A stretch of DNA of 64,000 nucleotides from contig JAWXUC010000001.1 in the NCBI GenBank assembly GCA_044432975.1, positions 278,353 to 342,352 of the forward strand. The letters run 5' to 3'. The notes beneath the pieces were generated by a model. It made no database searches. It was not told where the DNA came from and saw only the letters and a program-made list of their open reading frames with translations. This document shows positions 30,017 through 38,926 of this stretch, in pieces; position 1 is the stretch's first letter, and every line of letters starts with the position of its first letter. The DNA comes from JAWXUC01 sp044432975 (GTDB lineage Bacteria > Pseudomonadota > Alphaproteobacteria > RF32 > CAG-239). The position numbers were made by a program, and so were the translations under genes.

Positions 30017-30823
30017 ATGATAAAAAAGCGACATAAAGTTAAAACATTAAACAATTACAACTTAAAAATCATTGCAACCTTTTCTATGTTAGTAGATCAT
30101 ATCGCAAAAATAATTTTGGTTCCATGGCTTTATCTAAAAATATCTCCTATCAATCACAATTTTGATTTATATAAAAAACTATTTGAAATAGATTTTGCAC
30201 AATTTGGTAGAATATCAATGCCAATATTTGCATTTTTATTAACAGAAGGATTTAAACACACAAAAAACTTCAAAAAATATTTATTAACAATGATATTCAT
30301 GGCTTTTCTTTCAGAGCCTATTTATGACATATCAATCCATTTCTTAAGAGGAAAAATAGATGAAACATATCCATTTTATTTTCAAGCACAAAACATTTTA
30401 TTTAGCTTCAGCTTAGGGCTAATGATGATGTGGGGATTAAAGAAGATAAAAAACAAATATACTAACCAATATATTTCAATTTTTTTAAGTCTTGCACTCA
30501 TTAGCACTTGCGCTTTAATTTCTCACTACTTAAAATTTGATTATGGTTGGTATATAATATTAATTATTGCCTGTTTTTATATTTTAAGCTTTAATAAATA
30601 TCTTCAAGCCTTAAGCTTTATTACATTATATATAATATATAACCAAACATTCCCCTCCATATTTATATTTATAACTTGCATATTAATATTATTATACAAT
30701 GGTCAAAAAGGAAAATTAAACTCAAAATACTTTTTTTACATTTTTTATCCTGCCCACCTTTTAATATTACACATAATAGCACTATTAAGCATATATAAAA
30801 ATTCGCTTGAATTATTTTTTTAG
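30017..30823 (+). CDS. TraX-like membrane acyltransferase 2
   Basis: 268 residues, AAGGA upstream. It repeats the TraX pattern of gene 1 (LKIIATFSMLVDHIAKI, SMPIFAFLLTEGFKHTKNFKKYLLTMIFMAFLSEPIYD, NILFSFSLGL, YFFYIFYPAHLLIL), so the pair arose by duplication followed by considerable divergence. It is the last gene before ssrA, and the ssrA promoter overlaps its 3' end. Confidence 0.8.
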   Translation: MIKKRHKVKTLNNYNLKIIATFSMLVDHIAKIILVPWLYLKISPINHNFDLYKKLFEIDFAQFGRISMPIFAFLLTEGFKHTKNFKKYLLTMIFMAFLSEPIYDISIHFLRGKIDETYPFYFQAQNILFSFSLGLMMMWGLKKIKNKYTNQYISIFLSLALISTCALISHYLKFDYGWYIILIIACFYILSFNKYLQALSFITLYIIYNQTFPSIFIFITCILILLYNGQKGKLNSKYFFYIFYPAHLLILHIIALLSIYKNSLELFF

Positions 30824-30834
30824 TGTTATATAAT
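30807..30834 (+). promoter_or_regulatory. Promoter of ssrA
   Basis: TTGAAT (30807-30812) and TATAAT (30829-30834) with 16 bp spacing, lying across the end of the second TraX-like gene. Confidence 0.7.
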
Positions 30835-30840
30835 AATAAA

Positions 30841-31136
30841 CAGTTGAGCAATCAACTATAACACGAAAAGTGCTATAAAATAGGATAGACAGACCTGGGG
30901 GCAGTACCCAGCACTTCCACCATTTATGGGGGTGAAATAGGCTTGATGTTGGTCAGTAAAAATAGTGGCTGTGTTCGGCGATATACCACCGTTATCGGTT
31001 CAAACATAAATAAACGCAAATGATAATTTTGCACCAGTTGCTGTAGCTGCGTAATCGTAGCGTGCGACGAAGCAATCCTTTGTTAATTGGTTTTAATAAA
31101 GTGGGGTCTAAGGCACCTAGCAACAGAACGCCTTAT
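30841..31136 (+). ncRNA. ssrA: tmRNA, circularly permuted two-piece form
   Basis: The acceptor piece comes first, ending in ACCA (30919-30922). The coding piece begins with GGGGGTG (30928-30934). These pair as the acceptor stem: GGGGGTG with CACTTCC (30912-30918, two G-U pairs). The tag frame GCA...TAA (31016-31054) encodes ANDNFAPVAVAA, a typical alphaproteobacterial degradation tag ending in Val-Ala-Ala. The T-arm-like segment GGGGGCAGTACCC is the variant known from permuted tmRNAs. The exact ends of the mature pieces were not determined. tmRNA rescues stalled ribosomes with SmpB. Confidence 0.93.
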
Positions 31137-31142
31137 TTTTTT
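31109..31142 (+). terminator. Terminator of ssrA
   Basis: TAAGGC (31109-31114) pairs with GCCTTA (31130-31135) and is followed by seven T residues. It may overlap the mature 3' end. Confidence 0.75.
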
Positions 31143-31185
31143 ATACTTGTAAAATATCTGATATATACAAATTAGGGTTTTACGA

Positions 31186-31824
31186 TTAAATAAGCCAAGA
31201 AATAATCATCTTAGAAACATTCATCATATAACTACCAAATATATTAACATTTAAAAATGGCAATATAAAAGCAAAAACAACAATAGCTAAAAGACCGTAT
31301 TTTTCTTCAGAAAGATATCTCTTTGCCCAAGGCTCATCTATCCAACCTAAAAATATTTTAGAGCCATCAAGTGGCGGAATAGGCAAAATATTAAAAACAA
31401 TCAAAACAACATTAAAAACAACCATATTAATAAAAAACAAACTAATTAAACCTTGCCAATATTGATTATTAATAAAAGAACACAAATAAACCACCAAAGC
31501 AGAAGTCAACGCCAAATACAAATTAGCAATAATACCAGCAGAAGAAACCAACAACATATCCCTTTTAGGCTTCTTAAAATTATGAAAATTTATTGGCACA
31601 GGCTTTGCCCATCCAAACACAAAACCAACTTGAGAAAAAAGCAACGCCAAAGGCAATACCAAAGTCCCAAAAAGATCAATATGTTTAATCGGATTCAAAG
31701 ACAAACGCCCAAATCTTTTTGCGGTATTATCTCCCAATTTATAAGCCACATAACCATGAGCAAACTCATGCGCAATAATAGCAATAAAAACAGGTACTAA
31801 ATTTATAATAAGTTTTATAATCAT
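31186..31824 (-). CDS. Site-2-protease family (M50) metalloprotease
   Basis: 212 residues, five or six membrane spans. The zinc motif HEFAH (residues 19-23) and the later NILPIPPLDGSKI segment (NPxDG-type) identify a short S2P protease of the YwhC kind without a PDZ domain. Its substrate is unknown. It follows the SPOR gene by 2 bp and is co-transcribed with it on the minus strand. The separate, larger family member RseP lies at 55504. Confidence 0.85.
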   Translation of the reverse strand: MIIKLIINLVPVFIAIIAHEFAHGYVAYKLGDNTAKRFGRLSLNPIKHIDLFGTLVLPLALLFSQVGFVFGWAKPVPINFHNFKKPKRDMLLVSSAGIIANLYLALTSALVVYLCSFINNQYWQGLISLFFINMVVFNVVLIVFNILPIPPLDGSKIFLGWIDEPWAKRYLSEEKYGLLAIVVFAFILPFLNVNIFGSYMMNVSKMIISWLI

Positions 31825-31826
31825 TG

Positions 31827-32732
31827 TTATTTTTGCTTAACAAAACAACCTAGGCCAAGTTTTTTCAAATCTGCACAAAGCTTATCTGCACCACTTCTGT
31901 TTGTATAAGCGCCAGCTTTAAGACGATAAAAAGTACCTTTACCAGCAATAACAGCTTCTTCTATTTCTAAAGCTTCACCAACAAGAGGACTATATTTTTT
32001 AGGCAAAGAAACTTTTGTATTTTCAATAGCAATCTTATTTTGAGAAGACATAATTTGTACTTGCCACATTCCCTTTGTTGCAACACTAGCTACTATTTTA
32101 GCCGCAGGCTTCTTCACAGGTTTAGGGGCAACAACTGGTTTTTGAGCTACAACAGGTTTAGGAGCAACAACTTTCACTTCAGCAACCTTCACTTCTTCAA
32201 TTTTCTTAACCTCAGGCTTAGGCTCTAAAATTTCTTTTGCCAACTCTACAGTCTCAACAGTTTTTTCTTTAAGAGCTTCTACTTTAGGAGTCTCTGCTTC
32301 TGCAATAATTTCTTTCACAGAAACTTTCTTTTCAACAATAACTGGCACTTCAGGCTCTTCCGTTAAAGGCAAAACAGTTTCAGGCATATCTTCTTCTGCT
32401 ACTTTTTTATCAATAACATCATAAATGCTTTTATCTTGATCCAAGATTTGCATTCCACCTGGTTCTAAAGGCTGAACCTTAACCGCACTTTGAGGTCTTC
32501 TAATAACAGGAAGCTCTTTATCTACATCATCTTTATATTTTGGAGAAAATGCTATAAAACCAACAACCCCTGCCAATATAATACCAGACAAAGCTCCAAC
32601 TAAAATATTTTTAGAACGATTTATTTCTTCTTTTCTTTCCTGAAAAGTTTCTGAATTTTCTTGATTAATTTTATTTCTAAAATCATTTAAAAAATCTTCT
32701 GATTTATCTTTTTCATCAAACTCTTGAAACAT
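31827..32732 (-). CDS. SPOR-domain membrane protein
   Basis: 301 residues. A cytoplasmic N-terminus is followed by one membrane span (about residues 47-66, NILVGALSGIILAGVVGFIAF). A long Pro/Lys/Val/Glu-rich linker follows (KPVVAQKPVVAPKPVKKPAA), and a C-terminal SPOR domain (WQVQIMSSQNKIAIENTKVSL ... YRLKAGAYTNRSGADKLCADLKKLG). SPOR domains bind denuded septal peptidoglycan, so it probably acts in cell division. Strong AAGGAGATAGG site. Confidence 0.87.
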   Translation of the reverse strand: MFQEFDEKDKSEDFLNDFRNKINQENSETFQERKEEINRSKNILVGALSGIILAGVVGFIAFSPKYKDDVDKELPVIRRPQSAVKVQPLEPGGMQILDQDKSIYDVIDKKVAEEDMPETVLPLTEEPEVPVIVEKKVSVKEIIAEAETPKVEALKEKTVETVELAKEILEPKPEVKKIEEVKVAEVKVVAPKPVVAQKPVVAPKPVKKPAAKIVASVATKGMWQVQIMSSQNKIAIENTKVSLPKKYSPLVGEALEIEEAVIAGKGTFYRLKAGAYTNRSGADKLCADLKKLGLGCFVKQK

Positions 32733-32804
32733 ATCCTATCTCCTTTTTATACAATAATAAATCAAAATACTTTACAATCAATTAACAAGTGATATATTTT
32801 TTTC

Positions 32805-33584
32805 ATGAAAATAGCAACTTTTAACATAAATTCTATAAATGCCCGATTAGATATTCTAACAAACTGGCTAAAAACCACAGATTTAGACATTGTTTTCTTA
32901 CAAGAAATAAAATGCGAAGAAATAAAATTTCCGTTATTTGAAATAAACTCTCTTGGTTATGAAGCAAAAGTTCTCGGACAAAAATCATACAACGGCGTTG
33001 CGATTCTAAGCAAACATAAATTAACCAACATAATTGAAGGAATTCCCAACTTTGAAGATACAAATTCCAGATATTTACAAGCTGAGTTTGAATACAATAA
33101 AGAAAAATATCTTGTTGCCTCAATTTATTTACCTAACGGTGCTCCAATTGAAGATGAAAACAAATTTGGTTACAAATTAAAATTTATGGAAGCTCTATAT
33201 AAACACATAAAAAACTTATTAAAAGAACATAAAAACATTATATTAGGCGGAGACTTCAACACCATATTAACTGCAAATGATGTTTATAATGAAAAATCAT
33301 ATTGGGGCGGTGCTTTATACCACCCAGAAGTAATGTCCAGATTTAAAGCCTTTGAACATTTAGGAGTTTATGATGCTTACAGAGCAAAATATCCAACCCA
33401 AGAAGGCTATACATATTTTGACTATATGCGCAATGCGTTTAACTTAAACAACGGATTAAGAATAGATTATTTTTTAATATCCCCTGCCCTAGTTGATAGA
33501 ATTGAAGATGTTTATGTCAACAAAGAGTTAAGAGCACAAGAAAAGCCATCAGATCACACCCCCTTAATATTGAGCATAAAATGA
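32805..33584 (+). CDS. xth: Exodeoxyribonuclease III
   Basis: 259 residues. The AP-endonuclease catalytic set is complete: KIATFNINSINARL, QEIKCEE (metal Glu), LGGDFNTIL (Asp and Asn), DYFLIS and the C-terminal SDHTPLIL (Asp-His). It repairs abasic sites in DNA. Its last four bases overlap the start of the S41 protease gene. It lies across a ~70-bp divergent promoter from the SPOR gene. Confidence 0.93.
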   Translation: MKIATFNINSINARLDILTNWLKTTDLDIVFLQEIKCEEIKFPLFEINSLGYEAKVLGQKSYNGVAILSKHKLTNIIEGIPNFEDTNSRYLQAEFEYNKEKYLVASIYLPNGAPIEDENKFGYKLKFMEALYKHIKNLLKEHKNIILGGDFNTILTANDVYNEKSYWGGALYHPEVMSRFKAFEHLGVYDAYRAKYPTQEGYTYFDYMRNAFNLNNGLRIDYFLISPALVDRIEDVYVNKELRAQEKPSDHTPLILSIK

Positions 33585-34525
33585 AAAAGTTTATAATAAT
33601 ATTTTTTCTCTTTCCATATTATGCCTTTGCTTCTAACCTAGAGATTATTAATGGAATATATAAGATTTTTGATGAAGAATATATAGAAAAAAACATTATA
33701 GAAAATTTAAGTATAAACACTCTTAAGTCATTAAAAATAATTGACAATAATATAAGCATCTCAAACGATGATAAAAATATAGGAATGTATTATAAAACAA
33801 AAAAAATAACTCACTTTAACAAACCCCAAAACAATGACTATAAACAATGGGCAGAACTAACAAACAAAATAATTAACAAAGCCATAGAAACCTCTCCCGT
33901 ATTACAAAAAAAGCATCTTGAAGTTGTGGATTTGCTTTTTACAAACTCAATTAATGATAAAAACAATAAATTTTATCCAAATATAAAAATAAAAGACTCA
34001 TTATCAAAACATAAAAAAACTTTTAGCTCAAACATAGATAAAAACTTTACTTTAACCATTGTTGCAAAAAACATAAACCAAATAACCTACAACTCAATAC
34101 AAACCGTTATAAACAACAACCCTAAAGCAAAAAAACTTGTTCTAGATTTAAGAAATAATAATGGTGGAGACTTTAAAAGCGCTGTAGATATAATAAACTT
34201 ATTTATTGATGAAGGCGTTATCTTCACCACAAAAGATAGAAATAAAAACACAAAAATCTTCCAAGCAAAAAGTGGAGATATCTTTGAATATAAGCCAATT
34301 TATATATTAGTAAACGAGCAAACAGCTTCTTCAGCAGAACTAATTGCCTTTGTAATGCAAAACCAAGATAGAGCCCAAATAGCAGGAACTCCAACCTATG
34401 GCAAAAACAGCGTCCAAACATTATTTTTAATTCAAGGCAGAGGTGTTGGAATTACAACAGAATATTTTTATGACATAAACGGAAATAATGTAAAAATCAT
34501 CCCGCAAATCCAGCAAATCCCATAA
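33581..34525 (+). CDS. S41 family peptidase (CtpA-like)
   Basis: 314 residues with a signal peptide (KKFIIIFFLFPYYAFA). The S41 catalytic region is clear: LVLDLRNNNGGDFKSAVDI, then TASSAELIAFVMQNQDRAQIAGTPTYGKNSVQ, giving Ser and Lys of the dyad. There is no obvious PDZ domain, so it is a short form. The gene overlaps xth at the start and runs 29 bp into the convergent rnfA gene, so its last codons share sequence with the end of rnfA. Confidence 0.85.
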   Translation: MKKFIIIFFLFPYYAFASNLEIINGIYKIFDEEYIEKNIIENLSINTLKSLKIIDNNISISNDDKNIGMYYKTKKITHFNKPQNNDYKQWAELTNKIINKAIETSPVLQKKHLEVVDLLFTNSINDKNNKFYPNIKIKDSLSKHKKTFSSNIDKNFTLTIVAKNINQITYNSIQTVINNNPKAKKLVLDLRNNNGGDFKSAVDIINLFIDEGVIFTTKDRNKNTKIFQAKSGDIFEYKPIYILVNEQTASSAELIAFVMQNQDRAQIAGTPTYGKNSVQTLFLIQGRGVGITTEYFYDINGNNVKIIPQIQQIP

Positions 34526-35072
34526 AAGCCATAGAAAGTATAGACGCCACAATCAAAGCAATTGGAGCTCCCTTAAGAGCATCGGGCACTTTTTTTTCAT
34601 CTATACGTTCACGCAAACTTGCAAACAAAACAACCGCCAAAGTAAAACCCAACCCATTTGCAATTGCAAATGCAATAGAGCGAGAAAAATCATAATTTTT
34701 ATTAAAGGCCAAAATAATCATACCAAGAACCACGCAATTAGTCATAATTGATGGCAAAAACACACCTAAAACAGCATATAAAGATGGAATCCCTTTTTTT
34801 AACATCAGCTCAAACACTTGCACCAATGTTGCAATAACTAAAATAAATGCCATTATGTTTAAGAACTCCAAACCATTAGGCAATAAAAAGTTTTTATAGA
34901 CAACATAATTAACTGTTGTAGAAGCCATCATCACAAGAGTAATCACCAAACCAACCAAAAGCGCCGTAGATGTTTTTTTAGAAGCAATCAAAAATGACCC
35001 CACCCCCAAAAACTGAGAAAGCACAATATTATTTACAAAAATAGAACTAATAAAAATCACCAAATATTCCAT
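34497..35072 (-). CDS. rnfA: Rnf complex membrane subunit RnfA
   Basis: 191 residues from ATG 35072 (AAGGAAT upstream); the ATG at 35090 lies inside the previous gene. It shows the RnfA/NqrE pattern: YLVIFISSIFVNNIVLSQFLGVGSFL, SIMTNCVVLGMIIL, LGFTLAVVLFASLRERI. The cysteine that carries the intramembrane iron is present. It is the last gene of the minus-strand rnf operon and follows the binding lipoprotein by 4 bp. Its end overlaps the S41 gene. Confidence 0.92.
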   Translation of the reverse strand: MEYLVIFISSIFVNNIVLSQFLGVGSFLIASKKTSTALLVGLVITLVMMASTTVNYVVYKNFLLPNGLEFLNIMAFILVIATLVQVFELMLKKGIPSLYAVLGVFLPSIMTNCVVLGMIILAFNKNYDFSRSIAFAIANGLGFTLAVVLFASLRERIDEKKVPDALKGAPIALIVASILSMAFMGFAGFAG

Positions 35073-35076
35073 AAGC

Positions 35077-36129
35077 TTATTCCTTTTCAACCTGAGTGAT
35101 AATTGTTTCAGAAACCATTATTCTATCATCAGGAATTTTAATTAAACCAACAGCTCCATTATATTCTTTCATTTTTAAAAGTTGTTGAGAAAGCTCTTTA
35201 GCTGTCGGAATTTTCAAATGTTTTTTATAAAAATCATTATAACCCTTTATTATCATATTAATAGAATCATAAACATAAGCAGCAACTGTAATATTTTCTC
35301 TATTAAGATATTTTTTAAGTTTCCCATCTACAGGTGCAGCATCAACATAATCATATCCAACAAACAAACTTTTATCTTGCGCATCACTAAATGTCTGAAT
35401 TCCTGTTATTGGTGTTGTTATTTTATTTATAATCATTTGTCTTTTTATTAATTCTAATGCTGGTGAAAGAGTATTTAAAAACCAATAATCAACATCTTTA
35501 ATAGATGCTGCTTTCTGAACAATAAAACTAAAATCTTTTTCTTGAGGATTAAACTTAAACTCTTCGAAAAAAATATTATTTTTCAACAAATCTTTATTTA
35601 ACTGTTTTGATATTAAAATATTTCCAGTATCATTCATTGTCAAAAGAACAATTTTTTTCACATTTTTATCTTTTAGCATTTTCATCATTTTGTTTGATGC
35701 AACAGCAATATTTTGCCAATTTGTAAAAGTTGTATCACTAGAAGAAACATTGCAGTCATTAGCTACACATAAATGAAAAACATCATTAGCATTTGCAATC
35801 GGCGTAACAACAGATGATGGACCACTAAAAGCAGAAACAATAGCATTTACCTTATCTAAAAAAATAAATTTATTTGCAATTCCAATAGTTTTTTTCACAT
35901 CTTGAACATTATCTTCCACAATAATTTCAAAATTAATTAAATCATTATCAGTCTCTTTTATAATTTTTTCAGTCAAAAGCTTAGCGCTTTCGCCAACATC
36001 AGACAAATTACCGCTCAACGGAAGCACAACCCCAATCTTAACCGTTGGCTTTGCACTCTCAACAACCTCTTCTTTTTTGCAAGCGACTAAAGAAAGAATA
36101 ACCAATAAAAAATAAAAATATTTCACCAT
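35077..36129 (-). CDS. ABC-type substrate-binding lipoprotein inside the rnf operon
   Basis: 350 residues from ATG 36129. N-terminal lipobox LVAC (Cys17). The body is of the Leu/Ile/Val-binding (periplasmic type I) family: VKIGVVLPLSGNLSDVGESAK, FIFLDKVNAIVSAFSGPSSVV, TPIANANDVFHLC. It starts in a TGATG overlap with rnfE, so it is translationally coupled to the rnf genes. A paralogue lies at 62082. No cognate permease or ATPase is nearby, and placement inside rnf is unusual; a ligand-sensing role is possible. Confidence 0.85.
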   Translation of the reverse strand: MVKYFYFLLVILSLVACKKEEVVESAKPTVKIGVVLPLSGNLSDVGESAKLLTEKIIKETDNDLINFEIIVEDNVQDVKKTIGIANKFIFLDKVNAIVSAFSGPSSVVTPIANANDVFHLCVANDCNVSSSDTTFTNWQNIAVASNKMMKMLKDKNVKKIVLLTMNDTGNILISKQLNKDLLKNNIFFEEFKFNPQEKDFSFIVQKAASIKDVDYWFLNTLSPALELIKRQMIINKITTPITGIQTFSDAQDKSLFVGYDYVDAAPVDGKLKKYLNRENITVAAYVYDSINMIIKGYNDFYKKHLKIPTAKELSQQLLKMKEYNGAVGLIKIPDDRIMVSETIITQVEKE

Positions 36130-36713
36130 CACTTAGCACCTTTAATTTTATTAAAACCTGCAATTAAACCAGCTAAAGCTAAAAAAGCGCCAGGAGGCAT
36201 AATAAAAAACAAAACTGTTGGCACATCATCTGCCAAAAACTTATATCCTGCAATAGCTCCATTGCTCAATATTTCTCTAAAAGCTCCAAGCAAAGTTAAT
36301 GCTAAAGTAAACCCTAATCCCATAAAAACAGCATCTAAAAAAGATAACCAAACATTATTCTGAGAAGCAAAAAGCTCTGCCCTACTAAGAATTAAACAAT
36401 TTATAACAATCAACGGAACAAAAATGCCTAAAGACAAATACAAAGAAGGCACATAAGCTTGCATCAAAAATTCAACCACACTAACACAAGTTGCAATCAA
36501 AACCAAATAACACAACACTTTAACTTGAACAGGAATTAATTTATTTAATAATGAGATTAAAATATTAGACATTATCAAAACCGCCATTGTCGCGATTCCC
36601 ATCCCCAATCCATTCAACAAAGAAGTTGTAACACCAAGTGTCGGACACATTCCAAGCAACAAAACAAAAACAGGATTTTTTCTCCAAAGACCGTCAAGAA
36701 AAAGTTTTTTCAT
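36129..36713 (-). CDS. rnfE: Rnf complex membrane subunit RnfE
   Basis: 194 residues, start ATG at 36713 in a TGATG overlap with rnfG. RnfE/NqrD pattern: NPVFVLLLGMCPTLGVTTSLLNGLGMG, LYLSLGIFVPLIVINCLILSRAE, LLGAFREILSNG. It forms the membrane core with RnfA. The next gene in the operon is the binding lipoprotein instead of rnfA directly. Confidence 0.93.
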   Translation of the reverse strand: MKKLFLDGLWRKNPVFVLLLGMCPTLGVTTSLLNGLGMGIATMAVLIMSNILISLLNKLIPVQVKVLCYLVLIATCVSVVEFLMQAYVPSLYLSLGIFVPLIVINCLILSRAELFASQNNVWLSFLDAVFMGLGFTLALTLLGAFREILSNGAIAGYKFLADDVPTVLFFIMPPGAFLALAGLIAGFNKIKGAK

Positions 36714-37285
36714 CAATGCTCTCCCTTATAAGTCTGATAAACACTATAAGCTTTTTCAATTGCTTCTAACACCGCCCTAGATGATATTGTGGCAGCACTA
36801 ACAGCATCAATATCTCCGCCATCTTGAGTTACTCTTAAATCTCCATACCTAGGGTTGAATCCATTTAAAGCACCCATAAATTTATCTTCTTCAACTTTTG
36901 TTCCAAGACCAGGAGTTTCTTTATTAGAAAGCAACTTAAATTTATTAATTCTACCATCAACAAAAAAACCAACAATCAAATTAAGCTGTCCTCCATATCC
37001 TTTTTTTGAATATGTTTTAACCGCCACACCAACAATTTTTTCACCTTTTTTAGCAGGATAAAGCTCTAAGAATTCTCTTTTATTATCCCCTCTTAATACT
37101 ATTTTTTCAGCATATGGATTATTATCAAAATCCAAAGGCAATACATCTGTAATCATCTCTAAATACAAATCATCTTCCGCATTTTTTATTGGGTTTAATG
37201 TTTTTTCATAAACAAATGCCAAAAGAGCCGCGCAAACAGAAGTTATAAAAACTAAAGAAAATATAATCTTTACATTTTTTTTCAT
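36713..37285 (-). CDS. rnfG: Rnf complex flavoprotein subunit RnfG
   Basis: 190 residues. One N-terminal membrane span (IIFSLVFITSVCAALLAFVY), then the FMN-binding domain with covalent flavin site in DAVSAATISSRAV (Thr after Ala-Ala). It carries electrons in the Rnf complex that couples ferredoxin oxidation to NAD reduction. ATGA overlap with rnfD. Length is right for RnfG rather than the longer NqrC. Confidence 0.92.
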   Translation of the reverse strand: MKKNVKIIFSLVFITSVCAALLAFVYEKTLNPIKNAEDDLYLEMITDVLPLDFDNNPYAEKIVLRGDNKREFLELYPAKKGEKIVGVAVKTYSKKGYGGQLNLIVGFFVDGRINKFKLLSNKETPGLGTKVEEDKFMGALNGFNPRYGDLRVTQDGGDIDAVSAATISSRAVLEAIEKAYSVYQTYKGEH

Positions 37286-38244
37286 TTTTTTGCTCCAAAA
37301 AATTTATTATGAAAATGCTTATCAATAATTGGCACAAATGCGTTCATAATTAAAATAGCAAAGAAAACCCCTTCAGGATAAGCCCCATAAAATCTAATCA
37401 GACAAGTAAGCAAACCACAACCAATCGCAAATATAGCCTTACCTTTTTTTGCCATAGGAGAAGTAACATAATCTGTTGCCATAAAAACAGCCCCAAGCAT
37501 TAAAGCTCCGCTCATAGATTGCAAAACAGGATTATACATTTGACTTCCAGTAAAAAAATAAGCTACAGAACAAAAAACAAAAACTGTCCCCACATAAAAA
37601 ACAGGAATATGCCAAGATATAACTCGCCTAAACAACAAATAAGCAAAACCCAAACAAATTGCCAAAACAGATGTTTGCCCCAAACAACCACTCTCATTGC
37701 CCAAAAATAAATCCATTGTAAATGGCAAAGAATACACATCTGAAAAATCTTTTAAAATATTTAATGTCGTTATAGAAAAAGTTTCTTCAACATTCAAAAA
37801 ATCAAAGGGAATTGCTGCTGGACTAGCGCTCATTGCCACAGGGAAAGATATAAATAAAAAAACAACCCCAACAACCGCAGGATTAAACAAATTTTTACCC
37901 AAACCCCCAAAAGCCATTTTAGCAACAACGATTGCCACAAAAGAACCAATGACAATCATCGCTGTTGCAATATTAGCAGGCAAGCTAAAAGCTAGCAAAA
38001 GCCCTGTAATAATAGCAGAATAATCTAAAACTGTATTTTTTGTTTTTAATATATATTTTGCAAACAAATACTCAAACAACACACAAGATGCAACAGAAGT
38101 TAATATAACCCTTAAAGCATTTATTCCAAAAAACACTAACGATGCAAAAAAAGCAGGAATCAAAGCAATTATCACATCTTTCATAATACTAGAAACATTA
38201 TGCTTAGCAATTATATGAGGAGACGGAAAAATAGTTTGTTTCAT
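37282..38244 (-). CDS. rnfD: Rnf complex membrane subunit RnfD
   Basis: 320 residues, about ten membrane spans. Family signs are the VGAFVAIVVAKMAFGGLGKNLFNPAVVG segment and the flavin-site region GCLGQTSVLAI. It lacks the long N-terminal part of NqrB, so the complex is Rnf type. rnfC, which usually precedes rnfD, is absent; lolA is there instead, 19 bp upstream. Confidence 0.92.
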   Translation of the reverse strand: MKQTIFPSPHIIAKHNVSSIMKDVIIALIPAFFASLVFFGINALRVILTSVASCVLFEYLFAKYILKTKNTVLDYSAIITGLLLAFSLPANIATAMIVIGSFVAIVVAKMAFGGLGKNLFNPAVVGVVFLFISFPVAMSASPAAIPFDFLNVEETFSITTLNILKDFSDVYSLPFTMDLFLGNESGCLGQTSVLAICLGFAYLLFRRVISWHIPVFYVGTVFVFCSVAYFFTGSQMYNPVLQSMSGALMLGAVFMATDYVTSPMAKKGKAIFAIGCGLLTCLIRFYGAYPEGVFFAILIMNAFVPIIDKHFHNKFFGAKK

Positions 38245-38263
38245 CTTAAAATCCCAAAAGCAA

Positions 38264-38863
38264 TTATTTTTTATACTTTAGCTTCTTTTTCTTATTATTC
38301 AACTTAAATGTATTATCATCAAATTTCACATCTTTTTGAACATCATATAAAGAAACTAAAATTTCAACACCCTGAGGATCAACAATGCTCCATTGTTTTA
38401 ATTCCATAGGAGAGTTTTCAAAAATAAGTTTAATAGGCCCAACAGAATCATTTTTCAAATATTGCAAAGAAATAGATGTAATCCCTGCATCTTGGTAAAA
38501 ATCAACAACTTTAATTTGTTTACCATCTATTTTAATATCATTGGCCAAAATTAAAGAAGCTGGAATATCATCATAATTAATATGAGTTGTCTGATCTAAT
38601 TCTTTATCATAATAAACAATAAAATCACCATCACCAACAATCAAGACCGATGTTGGATCATTATACTCCATCCTAATTTTATTAGGCTTAGCAATTTTCA
38701 ATATTCCGTCAGAAACATTTCCGTTTGATGCTGTTTGCACAAATTTAGCTGACATATTTTCTAAAGTATTAAGATATGTTTCAACTGTTTTAATGTTTTG
38801 AGAACTTTGTGCATTTACATTACAAGCAAACAACAAAGTAAAAATAAATATAATGTTTTTCAT
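38264..38863 (-). CDS. lolA: Outer-membrane lipoprotein carrier LolA
   Basis: 199 residues. A signal peptide (IIFIFTLLFACNVNA) is followed by the LolA fold: AKFVQT, KPNKIRMEYNDPTSVLIVGDGDFIVYYD, and QWSIVDPQGVEILVSL near the C-terminus. LolA ferries lipoproteins across the periplasm. It opens the transcript lolA-rnfD-rnfG-rnfE-lipoprotein-rnfA, so lipoprotein traffic and the Rnf lipoprotein neighbour are co-expressed. Lys-rich C-terminus. Confidence 0.88.
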   Translation of the reverse strand: MKNIIFIFTLLFACNVNAQSSQNIKTVETYLNTLENMSAKFVQTASNGNVSDGILKIAKPNKIRMEYNDPTSVLIVGDGDFIVYYDKELDQTTHINYDDIPASLILANDIKIDGKQIKVVDFYQDAGITSISLQYLKNDSVGPIKLIFENSPMELKQWSIVDPQGVEILVSLYDVQKDVKFDDNTFKLNNKKKKLKYKK

Positions 38864-38883
38864 AAATTAATATATAAAACAAA

Positions 38884-38914
38884 AGCTCGCCTCTTTCAAG
38901 CAAAAAAGACGAGC
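38884..38914 (-). terminator. Terminator after the small Ser-rich gene
   Basis: On the minus strand GCTCGTCTTTT pairs with AAAGAGGCGAGC (G-U pair allowed) and is followed by TTTTG. It separates the small gene from lolA. Confidence 0.6.
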
Positions 38915-38926
38915 AATTAACAAGTT

